Notes: generated from the letters alone by a model not told the origin. A stretch of DNA of 64,000 bases from CAWBJO01 sp963789175 (GCA_963789175.1 CAWBJO010000007.1:806001-870000), one strand, 5' to 3'. Shown: positions 1-8,258, numbered from the stretch's first letter. Numbers and translations are program-made.

Positions 1-100
1 TCACGAAGAACGACGTGTCGGGCACCGTGAAGTTGGAATCGCGCACGGCGACGAAATCGCCGAACGTCTTGTTGAGGTGCTCGACCCGGATTTCCGCCAT
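1..100 (-). CDS. sugar ABC transporter ATP-binding protein (N-terminal fragment)
   Basis: Only the first 33 codons lie inside the window; the gene runs off the left edge. The visible N-terminus begins MAEIRVEHLNKTFGDF, the usual first beta-strand of a CUT1 (MalK/UgpC-like) ATPase before the Walker A loop. The start lies 3 bases after the stop of the small membrane-protein gene, so it is the last visible gene of the operon led by the binding protein near 3.6 kb. It should energise import of that operon's sugar at the inner face of the membrane. The substrate cannot be told from this fragment. Confidence 0.75.
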   Translation of the reverse strand, partial: MAEIRVEHLNKTFGDFVAVRDSNFTVPDTSFFV

Positions 101-103
101 CGC

Positions 104-310
104 CTACTCCGGGAACTTCGAGACGATGATGAACATGGCCGTGCCGACGAGTGTCGTCAGGAACGAATAGGTGTAGAGCGTCATCGAGAACGGTTGCATC
201 AGCATGACCACGCCGAGCCCGATGATCACGGTGGCGATGTTCTCCCACGGGCCTCGCCGCAGCCGCGCCACCCCTTGGAAGAAGCTCTCGCGCTCGCTGC
301 CGTTGCTCAT
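104..310 (-). CDS. small two-helix membrane protein inside a sugar ABC operon
   Basis: A 68-residue protein. After a charged N-terminus (MSNGSERESFFQGVARLRRG) come two hydrophobic stretches, roughly residues 25-43 and 45-64, so it is probably an inner-membrane hairpin. Its ATG overlaps the stop of the permease gene by 4 bases (307-310), and its stop is 3 bases before the ATPase start. It is therefore translationally embedded between permease and ATPase. I do not recognise the family. The position suggests an accessory subunit or assembly factor of this transporter, but that is inference. Confidence 0.7.
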   Translation of the reverse strand: MSNGSERESFFQGVARLRRGPWENIATVIIGLGVVMLMQPFSMTLYTYSFLTTLVGTAMFIIVSKFPE

Positions 311-1263
311 TTGCGTACCGCCCCGAACGTGATGCCGCGCAGCAGGTGCTTGCGCAGAAGTACCGTGAAGACCAGGATCGGGATCAGGAACAGGGTCGTG
401 CCGCCGCCTACCGCCGGCCAGTCCATGCCGCCCTCGCCGATGATCGTCGGGATGAACGGCGGTGCCGTCTGGGCGCTGCCCGATGTGAGGAGCACGGCAA
501 AGGCATATTCGTTCCACGCGAAGATCAGGCAGAAGATCGCCGTAGCCGCGATGCCGGTCGCCGCCTGGGGCAGCACGACCTTCCGGAACGCCTGCATCCG
601 CGTGTATCCGTCGACCAGTGCCGCCTCCTCGTATTCCTTCGGGATCTCGTCGATGAACCCCTTGAGCAGCCACACGGCGAGCGACACGTTGACGGCCGTG
701 TAGAGCAGGATCATGCCGAGCGCCGTGTCGGAAAGCCCGAGATCCCGGTACATGAGGTAGATGGGGATGGCGACGGCGATCGGCGGCATCATGCGCGTCG
801 ACAGGATGAAGAACAGCAGGTCGTCCTTGAGTGGCACCCGGAAGCGCGAGAATCCATAGGCCGCCAGCACACCGAGCACCACGGCGCAGAACGTCGAACC
901 GAAGGCGATGATGAGCGAATTCACGAATCGCGGCCAGTAGTTGGACGCCCCGGCGATCACCATGTCGCGGCTGCGGGTGATCTCGTCGCACTCCGTCGTC
1001 GGCGGCCCCAGCGCGTCGATGTAGTCCTGCGTCTGTCGCGTCCGCGTCGTGAACAGGTTGCAGTAACCCTCGAGCGATGGTTCGAAGATCACCTTCGGCG
1101 GATAGGATATCGAATCGGGCGGTGTCTTGAAGCCGGTGATGAAGATCCAGAACAGCGGGACCATGGTGATGAGCGCGTAGAGGACGACGAGCGTCGCCGC
1201 CACCCATTTCGCCCGCGGCGACGGTTCGACCACCGAATGCGCCGTGCTGAGATAGCGCGTCAT
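307..1263 (-). CDS. CUT1 sugar ABC transporter permease (MalG type)
   Basis: A 318-residue inner-membrane permease with about six transmembrane segments. The C-terminal half carries the EAA loop that docks on the ATPase (EYEEAALVDGYTRMQAF then VVLPQA), diagnostic of binding-protein-dependent permeases. Between the first helix and the core is a periplasmic stretch of about 70 residues containing several Cys and Arg residues. The chosen ATG overlaps the stop of the upstream permease gene by 4 bases (1260-1263, ATGA), so the two are translationally coupled. The substrate is unknown; the paired MalF-type permease and binding protein lie just upstream. Confidence 0.9.
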   Translation of the reverse strand: MTRYLSTAHSVVEPSPRAKWVAATLVVLYALITMVPLFWIFITGFKTPPDSISYPPKVIFEPSLEGYCNLFTTRTRQTQDYIDALGPPTTECDEITRSRDMVIAGASNYWPRFVNSLIIAFGSTFCAVVLGVLAAYGFSRFRVPLKDDLLFFILSTRMMPPIAVAIPIYLMYRDLGLSDTALGMILLYTAVNVSLAVWLLKGFIDEIPKEYEEAALVDGYTRMQAFRKVVLPQAATGIAATAIFCLIFAWNEYAFAVLLTSGSAQTAPPFIPTIIGEGGMDWPAVGGGTTLFLIPILVFTVLLRKHLLRGITFGAVRK

Positions 1264-2216
1264 CGCTGCTTCACCCGGTTGAGCGCCTTCACGTAGATGT
1301 TGGCGAGCCCGAAGACGGTGACGAACAGGATGATCGCGAAGGCCGACGAATAGCCCGTCCGCCACTTCTCGAAGGCCTCGCGCTTCAGCGTGATCGACGC
1401 GACCTCGGTGACCGAGCCCGGTCCGCCACCGGTGAGCAGGTTCACCATGTCGAACATCTTGAAGTTCTCGATGCCGCGGAACAGCACCGCCAGCATGATG
1501 AAGGGCAGCGCCATGGGCAGCGTGATCGACCAGAACTGCCGCCATTTGGAGGCGCGGTCGACCTCCGCCGCCTCGTAGATGTAGCCCGGTATCGATCTGA
1601 GCCCGGCGAGGCAGATCAGCATGACGTACGGCGTCCACATCCAGGTGTCGACGATGACGATCGCCCACGGCGCTAGGTTCACCGAGCCGGTCATCTCGAA
1701 GGACGACGGCGGAATGCCGGTGAAGAACGAGACGATGTAGTTGAAGAGTCCGATCTGCGGCTGGTACAGGAACCGCCAGAAATTGCCGACCACCGCCGGC
1801 GACAGCATCATCGGGATGAGGATCACGGTGGTCCAGAAGCCGTGGCCGCGGAATTTGCGGTCGAGAAGATAGGCGAGCCCGAAGCCGATCACCGTCTGCA
1901 GCACGATCGTCCAGATGACGAAATGCGCCGTCGACTGCATCGCCGCCCAGGTGTCGGAATTGCTCAGGATCGCGGTGTAGTTGTCGATCCCGACGTTCTT
2001 CACGACCGCGTTCGGCCGATTGGCGCGATAGTTCGTGAACGACAGCTTTATCGTCCAGATGAGCGGGAAGATGTTGATGGCGAGAAGCAGGACGATGGTC
2101 GGCGAGATGAAGAGCCACGCAATCGCCGTATCCGACATGCCGCGCACTCGCCGGGCGATGCCGAGCGGCGTCGCGCCCGCGACGGTGTCCGCAACTCTGT
2201 CGATGTTGGCTGTCAT
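1260..2216 (-). CDS. CUT1 sugar ABC transporter permease (MalF type)
   Basis: A 318-residue permease with six predicted transmembrane segments; the first (about residues 30-50) follows a polar N-terminal tail. The EAA docking loop is clear (YIYEAAEVDRASKWRQFW then ITLPMALP). I chose the ATG at 2216. The in-frame ATG 20 codons upstream would run translation through the 2247-2276 stem-loop and has no better ribosome-binding site. The gene is the second of its operon, behind the binding-protein gene and the hairpin, and overlaps the next permease by 4 bases. Confidence 0.9.
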   Translation of the reverse strand: MTANIDRVADTVAGATPLGIARRVRGMSDTAIAWLFISPTIVLLLAINIFPLIWTIKLSFTNYRANRPNAVVKNVGIDNYTAILSNSDTWAAMQSTAHFVIWTIVLQTVIGFGLAYLLDRKFRGHGFWTTVILIPMMLSPAVVGNFWRFLYQPQIGLFNYIVSFFTGIPPSSFEMTGSVNLAPWAIVIVDTWMWTPYVMLICLAGLRSIPGYIYEAAEVDRASKWRQFWSITLPMALPFIMLAVLFRGIENFKMFDMVNLLTGGGPGSVTEVASITLKREAFEKWRTGYSSAFAIILFVTVFGLANIYVKALNRVKQR

Positions 2217-2246
2217 GGCCCGCGCCTGATGCCTCGCCGCCTCGTC

Positions 2247-2276
2247 GTGGCTCCCCGCCCTTAGGCGGGGAGCCAC
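2247..2276 (-). promoter_or_regulatory. strong stem-loop between binding-protein and permease genes
   Basis: A perfect 13-bp inverted repeat (2247-2259 and 2264-2276) with a 4-base loop lies between the binding-protein stop (2299) and the permease start (2216). There is no T-run after it, so it looks like a transcript-stabilising or partly attenuating hairpin rather than a full terminator. Such elements after binding-protein genes are known to raise binding protein over permease (as at malE-malF). Here the role is inferred from sequence and position. Confidence 0.7.
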
Positions 2277-2298
2277 GCTCAGGCAGTGGGAAGTCGAG

Positions 2299-3627
2299 CT
2301 ACTCGATCTTGCCTTCTTCCTTGAAGACGGCCGTCCAGTCCTCGATCAGCTTGTCGAGAGCCTCTTTGGCCGTACCCTGGTCGGCGACCACGAAGTCGTG
2401 CAGGCGCTTCTGGCTGGCCTGCAGGAGCGAGGCGTAGGCCGGCTCCTGCCAGAAGTCCTTGACGCCGCCCATCGCCTTGAGGAAGTCGGCCGCGAAGGGC
2501 TGCGAGTTCGGGAAGCCCGGATCGTTGAGGACCGCGTTGTGGCAGGCATAGCCGCCGAGCGACCACCACTTCTTCTGCACGTCCGGCTGCGCGAACCATT
2601 TGATGTAGGCGAGCGCGTCTTCCATGTTGTCGGTGTTGGCGACCACCGAGATGCCCTGCCCGCCGAGCGTCGAGGCTTCGATCTTCTGGCCGGGATTGAC
2701 GAAGAAGCCGACCTTGTCGCCGCCGACCTGCTCGTCCTTGTACATGCCTGGCATGAACGCGAACCAGTTCATCATCATGGCGACCTGGCCCGACTTGAAC
2801 GCGTCGAGGCCTTCGCCCATGTAGCTGTCGGTATAGCCGGGCGGCGTGCAGCACTTGTAGATTGCCTTGTACATCTCGAGGCCCTTGACGGAATCCTCCG
2901 AGTTGACCGCGCCTTCCATGTCGTACTTGCCCGGCGTCTTCTCGTACTGGAAGCCGTACGAATAGAGCGCCGAGGTGGCGCCCATGGTGATGCCTTCCGA
3001 GGCGCGTTCGGTGAAGATGGCGACGCCGTAGACCTTCTTGCCGTCGACATCGCGGCCCTGGAAGAACTCGGCCGTCTCCTTCATCTCGTCCCACGTCTTC
3101 GGCGGAGCGAGATCGCGCCCGTACTTCTCTTTGTATTCCTTCTGCAGCTCCGGCCGCGCGAACCAGTCCTTGCGGTAGAACCAGCCGTTGGCATCGCCCA
3201 TCGCCGGCAGCGCCCAGTAGTTCGGCGTGCCCTTCGGCCAGGTCGAATAGGCATAGACGGTCGCCGGAGCGAAATCGTCCATCTTGATGCCTTCCTTGTC
3301 GAAGAAGTCGTTGAGCTTCACGTAGTAGCCGTTCTCGGCCGAGCCGCCGAGCCACTGCGAGTCGCCGATCAGCAGGTCGCAGAGCTTGCCGCCCGAATTG
3401 AGCTCGTTGAGCATTCGGTCGGCGAAGTTCGGCCACGGCACGAACTCGAATTTCATGGTGACGCCGGACTTCGATTCGAAGTCCTTGGAGAGTTCGACGA
3501 GGGCATTGGCGGGATCCCACGCCGCCCAGCACAGCGTCAGATCTTTCGCTTGCGCTTGCGTCTGGCCCGCCGCGGCGGCGAAGCCCGCGACGCCGAGCGC
3601 CAGCGCAGTCTTCAACAGTTTGGTCAT
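2299..3627 (-). CDS. CUT1 sugar ABC transporter substrate-binding protein
   Basis: A 442-residue secreted binding protein. The ATG at 3627 follows a good ribosome-binding site (GGGAGGAAAGCTG). The protein opens with a classic signal peptide (MTKLLKTALALGVAGFAAAA, cleavage near AQA). The mature part starts KDLTLCWAAWDPANALVE and has the type-1 extracellular solute-binding fold layout, with several Trp and Tyr residues of the kind that stack on sugars (WPNF, GDSQWLGG, GDANGWFYR, MMMNWFAFMPG). It leads an operon with two permeases, a small membrane protein and an ATPase. The transported sugar cannot be assigned from sequence alone. Confidence 0.9.
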   Translation of the reverse strand: MTKLLKTALALGVAGFAAAAGQTQAQAKDLTLCWAAWDPANALVELSKDFESKSGVTMKFEFVPWPNFADRMLNELNSGGKLCDLLIGDSQWLGGSAENGYYVKLNDFFDKEGIKMDDFAPATVYAYSTWPKGTPNYWALPAMGDANGWFYRKDWFARPELQKEYKEKYGRDLAPPKTWDEMKETAEFFQGRDVDGKKVYGVAIFTERASEGITMGATSALYSYGFQYEKTPGKYDMEGAVNSEDSVKGLEMYKAIYKCCTPPGYTDSYMGEGLDAFKSGQVAMMMNWFAFMPGMYKDEQVGGDKVGFFVNPGQKIEASTLGGQGISVVANTDNMEDALAYIKWFAQPDVQKKWWSLGGYACHNAVLNDPGFPNSQPFAADFLKAMGGVKDFWQEPAYASLLQASQKRLHDFVVADQGTAKEALDKLIEDWTAVFKEEGKIE

Positions 3628-3737
3628 CAGCTTTCCTCCCATGTGAGAACTACGCCTCCGGTCCGTTGTGGTGCCGGTGTGCGTTTCAGTGCCGCCAGCT
3701 TCGCGGCCTGAATTCTTGGCTCGGCGGGTGCCGGGCA

Positions 3738-3778
3738 TGTTTAGTAGTTTTGTTTAGTAAGAACCAATTCACTAAACA
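3738..3778 (-). promoter_or_regulatory. candidate operator: three TGTTTAGT boxes upstream of the sugar ABC operon
   Basis: The octamer TGTTTAGT occurs at 3738-3745 and 3751-3758, and its inverse ACTAAACA at 3771-3778. The last two form an inverted repeat with a 12-base spacer; the first is a direct repeat 13 bases away. This AT-rich block lies about 110-150 bases upstream of the binding-protein start in otherwise GC-rich DNA. The TTAGT / ACTAA arms resemble operators of ROK-family repressors such as XylR. The nearby ROK protein at 8349-9581 is one candidate binder, which is inference. Confidence 0.55.
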
Positions 3779-3824
3779 ATGCAAGTCGCCTTCCGTGCGC
3801 CTGCGAAGGTCTTGCTGCACCGCG

Positions 3825-5156
3825 TCAGCTGGCGGCCCGGAGTCCGTCGGCCAGGTCCGCCTTATCGAGGATTTCGCGGACCCGGGTGACGACGAGCGAC
3901 CCGTCGGCGGCGCAGTTGGCGCGTGTGAGGTGTTCGCCTTTTCTCACCGGTTTCAGGATCTTCGCCTTCTCGGCAAGCCCGATCGGGAGCGCTTCGAGCC
4001 GCTGCGCTTCGGCAGAGGTCATCGCCCAGGCGCGATAGTCGCTCTCCCCGATCCTGCCCATGGTCTCCCCCGGCTGCAGGTCCCGTTTGGCGACGGCGAC
4101 GGCCTCGGCGACCGGATGGTCGAGCGGCTCCATATCGGGACGGTTGAAGAGGACCGCACGGGCGGCGGTGAGCGGCACTTCGAGGCTGGTGAGATGATAG
4201 GGGCGGTGCAGGGTGAAGTACGGTCCCTCGCCCACCTTCAGGTCGATGAGGCGTTCGCGCAGGCGCGGATGGTCCGTCGTGACGACGCAGAACACCCCCG
4301 GCGCCACGCCCTTGCCGATCGAATAGTCGACGCAGCCGGCCTTGGCGAGGATGCCGCCGTCCGACTTGGGCACCAGCACCCGTGCGAGCTCGCTCACCGT
4401 AGCGGCCGGCCCGTGCATGCCCGGCCGGTCGGGAACGAGTCCCGTGGCGTTTGCGATGGCCACCATCTCGATCATGGTCTTCGAGCCGTCGACGAATTCG
4501 ACGAGCATCCGCGCGTTCATGTTTCGGGCCCGCGCCTCCGCCTCGTAGTCGCGCGGCACCGCGTCGAATTTGAGCGGATTGTTCTTGCCCTTGCCTGCCG
4601 CGATCACGTCGAGGCCGATGCTCTGCGCGAAGCCGATGAGCTCCAGCGCCGCCGCCGGCTCGTCGCCTGCAGCGCCCGTATAGACGAGCCCGGCTCGCTT
4701 CGCCTCGGCCTTGAGGTGGCGTCCGACGGTGATGTCCGCCTCGACGTTGAGCATCACGATGTGCTTGCCGTGCCGGATGCAATGGAGGGCCAGCGTCGTT
4801 CCGGCGTTGGGATTGCCGGTCGCATCTATGACGACGTCGATGCGGCCCGCCGCGGCCAGGGCCTCGAAATCCTGCGTCAAAGCGATCTTGCCCGCTTCGA
4901 TGGCCCGGTCCACTTGCTGCGCCGTCAGCGCCTCTTTGAATTCGTCGCGTCCGTGGCCGGCGAGCTCGGCCGCCGCCGCGGCGCGCGGAATGTCGAGCTC
5001 GGCGACGGCGCCGATCCGCAGGCCTTCCATCCGCGCCACCGCGACGACGATGTCGGTGCCCATTTGCCCGGCACCCGCCAGCCCGATGGTGACCGGCCCG
5101 CGGGTGCGGGCCCGCTCCTGGAGCTGGGCGGTGAGACTTGAGACGTTGGCGATCAT
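3825..5156 (-). CDS. SAF-domain NAD(P)-dependent oxidoreductase (homoserine-dehydrogenase-like)
   Basis: A 443-residue protein. Residues 20-45 form a Rossmann nucleotide-binding motif (TIGLAGAGQMGTDI). They are followed by a homoserine-dehydrogenase-like region (VVIDATGNPNAGT, VMLNVEADITVG, AAGKGKNNPLKFD). The C-terminal part (about 345-415) looks like a SAF domain. It starts 7 bases after the FrcA-like ATPase stop on the same strand, so it is the last gene of the fructose-importer operon. Proteins of this class are often found beside ribose-type sugar transporters and probably oxidise or isomerise a sugar-derived acid. The exact substrate here is unknown. It is not a biosynthetic homoserine dehydrogenase by context. 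Confidence 0.7.
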   Translation of the reverse strand: MIANVSSLTAQLQERARTRGPVTIGLAGAGQMGTDIVVAVARMEGLRIGAVAELDIPRAAAAAELAGHGRDEFKEALTAQQVDRAIEAGKIALTQDFEALAAAGRIDVVIDATGNPNAGTTLALHCIRHGKHIVMLNVEADITVGRHLKAEAKRAGLVYTGAAGDEPAAALELIGFAQSIGLDVIAAGKGKNNPLKFDAVPRDYEAEARARNMNARMLVEFVDGSKTMIEMVAIANATGLVPDRPGMHGPAATVSELARVLVPKSDGGILAKAGCVDYSIGKGVAPGVFCVVTTDHPRLRERLIDLKVGEGPYFTLHRPYHLTSLEVPLTAARAVLFNRPDMEPLDHPVAEAVAVAKRDLQPGETMGRIGESDYRAWAMTSAEAQRLEALPIGLAEKAKILKPVRKGEHLTRANCAADGSLVVTRVREILDKADLADGLRAAS

Positions 5157-5163
5157 CGATCCG

Positions 5164-5940
5164 TCAATGCATGGCCGACGGCGGCGGTTTCTTGGCGCCC
5201 GTCATGAAGGCGACGGCGTCGGACATCTCGTACTGCTTGGGATCGATCACCGTCAACCGCCGTCCGAGCCGGTGGATGTGGATCCGGTCGGCTACCTCGA
5301 AGACGTGCGGCATGTTGTGGCTGATGAGGATGATGGGCAGGCCGCGGGCCCGGACGTCGAGGATGAGGTCGAGGACGCGCCGGCTTTCCTTCACGCCCAG
5401 CGCGGCGGTGGGCTCGTCCATGATGACGACGCGCGACCCGAAGGCGGCGGCCCGGGCCACCGCCACGCCCTGGCGCTGCCCGCCGGACAGCGTCTCGACC
5501 GCCTGGTTGATGTTCTGGATGGTCAGGAGCCCGAGCTCGCTCAGCTTGTCGCGCGCGACCTTGTTCATGGCGGTGCGGTCGAGCGCCCGGAGGTACCGCC
5601 CGAAGGCGTTCTTCTGGCGGATCTCGCGCCCGAGGAACATGTTGTCGGCGATCGACAGCGCCGGCGACAGCGCCAGGTTCTGGTAGACGGTTTCGATGCC
5701 GGCATTGCGGGCGTCGATGGGCGAGCGGAAATTCACCTTCTGCCCCTCGACCAGGATGTCGCCGCTGTCGGGGATGACGGCGCCGCACAGCGCCTTGATG
5801 AGCGTCGACTTGCCGGCGCCGTTGTCGCCGATGACCGCCAGGATCTCGTTCCGCTTGAGTTCGAAATCCGCGTTGTCGAGCGCCACCACCCGGCCGTAGC
5901 GCTTGGACAGTCCCTTGCCCTCGAGAACGTAGTCGCTCAT
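5164..5940 (-). CDS. frcA: fructose-type ABC transporter ATP-binding protein (FrcA-like)
   Basis: A 258-residue single-domain ATPase. Visible motifs are Walker A (GDNGAGKST, about residue 37), Q-loop (VYQNLALSPALS), signature (LSGGQRQGVAVARA), Walker B (VVIMDEPTAALG) and switch His (ISHNM). Most ribose-type (CUT2) ATPases are about 500-residue double domains. A single-domain protein of about 260 residues matches FrcA of rhizobial fructose importers, and the N-terminus (LEGKGLSKRYGRVVALDNAD) agrees with that group. The start overlaps the permease stop by 4 bases (5937-5940). The fructose assignment rests on this resemblance plus the neighbouring ROK regulator and fructokinase. Confidence 0.75.
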   Translation of the reverse strand: MSDYVLEGKGLSKRYGRVVALDNADFELKRNEILAVIGDNGAGKSTLIKALCGAVIPDSGDILVEGQKVNFRSPIDARNAGIETVYQNLALSPALSIADNMFLGREIRQKNAFGRYLRALDRTAMNKVARDKLSELGLLTIQNINQAVETLSGGQRQGVAVARAAAFGSRVVIMDEPTAALGVKESRRVLDLILDVRARGLPIILISHNMPHVFEVADRIHIHRLGRRLTVIDPKQYEMSDAVAFMTGAKKPPPSAMH

Positions 5941-7052
5941 GCCGAAATCTTCCTGATCCACTGGTCGATGGTGACCGCGACGATGATGAGCACGCCGACG
6001 GCGAAGTCCTGCCACAGCAGCGCGAGGCCCGAGAGCGCGAGTCCGTTGCGGAACACGCCCACGATGAAAGCGCCGAACAGCGTCCCGACGATCGAGCCCC
6101 GCCCCCCGAACAGGCTCGTGCCCCCGATCACCACGGCGGTGATGGAATCGAGATTGGCCGTCTGCCCCGCCTGCGGGCTGACCCCGCCGATGCGTCCTAT
6201 CAGCGCCCAAGCGGCGATGGCGCAGATGAGCCCGGCGAGCGCATAGACGGCGAGCAGCACGCGGTCGGTGTTGATGCCCGACAGCCGCGCCGCGTCGGGA
6301 TCATCGCCCGTCGCATAGACGTGCCGGCCGAACGCCGTTCGCGCCAGCACGTAGGAAAGCACGATGGCGAGCGCGATCATCAGGATAGAGCCGTATGTGA
6401 CCACCCACCCCCGCAGGGCCGGCAGGTCGAGGCCGAAGCTCAGCCCCACGTCGTAGACCTTGATGAGCTTGCCGAGCCACAGGAGGAAAGGCGCTTCCGC
6501 GGCCATGTCCTGCGAGCGGATCGTCTCGCTGTTCGAATACCAGGTGTTGAGCGCCCCGAAGATGCTCCACGTGCCGAGCGTCACGATGAACGGCGGCAAT
6601 CTGAGCCGCGTCACGATCAGCCCGTTGAGCAGCCCGCACAGGAGGCCGCACATGAGCCCGAGCGGGAAGGCGATGGTGACCGGCACCCCGTAGACCACGG
6701 CGGTCCGCCCCATCACCACCGAGCACAGGATCATCATGAGGCCGACGCTGAGATCGATGCCGGCGGTGAGGATGACGAGCGTCTGCGCCATGCCGAGGAT
6801 GGCGACGATCGTCACCTGCTGCAGCACCACGGAAAGGTTGAGGGGCGACAGGAACTTGCCCGGCGCCGCGATCGTGAAGATCACCACGCCGAGCATCAAC
6901 ACGATCAGCGGGATCATCGTCGGATAGGAATGCAGGAAGCCCTGCACCTGGCGGATGAGACCCTTGTGGTCTTCATCGAAGCTGGCGACCGCTTGCTCCG
7001 CGCCCTGCAAACCGCGCTCGGCTTTCGTCGAGCCGACGGCGTCGTCACTCAT
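5937..7052 (-). CDS. frcC: fructose-type ABC transporter permease (FrcC-like)
   Basis: A 371-residue CUT2 permease of the RbsC/FrcC family with about ten hydrophobic segments. It carries family-typical stretches such as LVILTAGIDLSVG, PPFIVTLGTWSIF and the conserved loop AVVIGGTSLFGGRGSIVGT. I chose the ATG at 7052 because GGAGGT sits 9 bases upstream; an ATG six codons earlier would overlap that site. The N-terminal 50 residues are cytoplasmic and polar. It lies between the binding-protein gene and the ATPase gene and overlaps the latter by 4 bases. Confidence 0.8.
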   Translation of the reverse strand: MSDDAVGSTKAERGLQGAEQAVASFDEDHKGLIRQVQGFLHSYPTMIPLIVLMLGVVIFTIAAPGKFLSPLNLSVVLQQVTIVAILGMAQTLVILTAGIDLSVGLMMILCSVVMGRTAVVYGVPVTIAFPLGLMCGLLCGLLNGLIVTRLRLPPFIVTLGTWSIFGALNTWYSNSETIRSQDMAAEAPFLLWLGKLIKVYDVGLSFGLDLPALRGWVVTYGSILMIALAIVLSYVLARTAFGRHVYATGDDPDAARLSGINTDRVLLAVYALAGLICAIAAWALIGRIGGVSPQAGQTANLDSITAVVIGGTSLFGGRGSIVGTLFGAFIVGVFRNGLALSGLALLWQDFAVGVLIIVAVTIDQWIRKISA

Positions 7053-7084
7053 GGCGAGCACACCTCCCATGTGGCCCTAAATGA

Positions 7085-7104
7085 AGGGACGCCGAAGCGT
7101 CCCT
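7085..7104 (-). promoter_or_regulatory. TTCG tetraloop stem-loop between frcB and frcC
   Basis: An 8-bp perfect inverted repeat reads agggacgc-ttcg-gcgtccct on the coding (minus) strand. It gives a C(UUCG)G tetraloop, an unusually stable RNA hairpin. It lies between the binding-protein stop (7147) and permease start (7052), with no T-run. It probably caps and stabilises the 3' end of the binding-protein message; that role is inferred from position. Confidence 0.65.
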
Positions 7105-7146
7105 CCACATGCAACAATAGCGGTCCTCGGGCCGCGACGGAAGCCG

Positions 7147-8148
7147 TCAGCCCCAGCAGAGCTCCGTACCCTTGGCGGTGTCGATCGACTCGACGCCACC
7201 GGCCGGCTTGTCGGTGATGAGCGTGGCGCCCGTATCGAAGAAGCCTAGCTTTGCGTCGATCTCGGGCAGCTTGCCGCTGGCGATCGCTTCGAGCGCCATC
7301 GACGCCATCTTGTGCGGATATTGCTGGCTCGTCGCGCCGATCACACCTGCTTTCACGTTGGCGACGCCCGGGCAGCCGCCGTCGACCGAGACGATCATCA
7401 CCGAGCCGTCGTCCTTGCCGACGGCCTTGAGCGCTTCCCAAGCGCCGGCGGCGGCCGGCTCGTTGATCGTGTAGACGACGTTCACGTTCGGGCACTTCTG
7501 CAGCGCGTTCTCCATCGCCGTGCGGCCCTTCTCCTGGTCGCCCTGGCTGATTTCGTGCGTGCAGATGCGCGGATCGTCTTCATCGCCGTACTTGTTCGGA
7601 TCCTTCACGTCGATCCCGAAGCCCGCCATGAAGCCCTGGTCGCGCAGATAGTCGACGGTCGGCTGGTTGGTCGCGAGGTCGAGGAACACGATCGAGGCGT
7701 CCTTGGCCTTGTCGCCCAGCGTCGCGGCCGCCCATTTGCCGATCAGGTCGCCGGCCTTGCGGTTGTCGGTGGCGAACGTGGCGGTGGCCGCGTCCATCGG
7801 ATCGAGCGGCGTGTCGAGCACGATGACCATCAGCCCTGCATCCTTGGCCTTCTGGATGGTCGGGACGATCGCCTTCGAATCCGACGGCACGATCGCAAAG
7901 CCTTTGGCGCCGGCCGAGATCAGGTTCTCGATGGCCGCCACCTGGCTGTCGTTGTCGCCGTCGAACTTGCCGGCCGCTGCGATGAGCTGAACGCCGAGCT
8001 CCTTGGCCTTTTCCTCGGCACCCTGGCGCATCTTGACGAAGAACGGATTGGTCTCGGTCTTGGTGATGAGTCCGACGATGTCGGCGGCGAATGCCGGCGA
8101 CGCGATGCACGCCGTGCTCACGGCGAGCGCGGTGAGAAGTCTCTTCAT
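7147..8148 (-). CDS. frcB: fructose-type periplasmic sugar-binding protein (FrcB-like)
   Basis: A 333-residue CUT2 (RbsB/FrcB-like) binding protein. It has a signal peptide (MKRLLTALAVSTACIASPAFA) and mature start ADIVGLITKTETNPFFVKM, followed by features of the periplasmic-binding-protein I fold: LISAGAKGFAIVPSDS, IVLDTPLDP, TINEPAAAGAWEAL and MIVSVDGG. It leads the frcB-frcC-frcA-oxidoreductase operon. It is transcribed away from a ROK regulator across a region holding a perfect AT-rich palindrome. The fructose specificity is inferred from gene context (frcA-like ATPase, fructokinase), not from binding residues. Confidence 0.8.
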   Translation of the reverse strand: MKRLLTALAVSTACIASPAFAADIVGLITKTETNPFFVKMRQGAEEKAKELGVQLIAAAGKFDGDNDSQVAAIENLISAGAKGFAIVPSDSKAIVPTIQKAKDAGLMVIVLDTPLDPMDAATATFATDNRKAGDLIGKWAAATLGDKAKDASIVFLDLATNQPTVDYLRDQGFMAGFGIDVKDPNKYGDEDDPRICTHEISQGDQEKGRTAMENALQKCPNVNVVYTINEPAAAGAWEALKAVGKDDGSVMIVSVDGGCPGVANVKAGVIGATSQQYPHKMASMALEAIASGKLPEIDAKLGFFDTGATLITDKPAGGVESIDTAKGTELCWG

Positions 8149-8258
8149 GCAATTCCTCCCTTGCGGACCGGGTCGGACGACCCGATCTCTTTTGACTGGG
8201 CACCCGTTGATGCCAGGGGCCCATATTCGTCCTTCTATCGCGGCGGTTTCGCGGCGTC

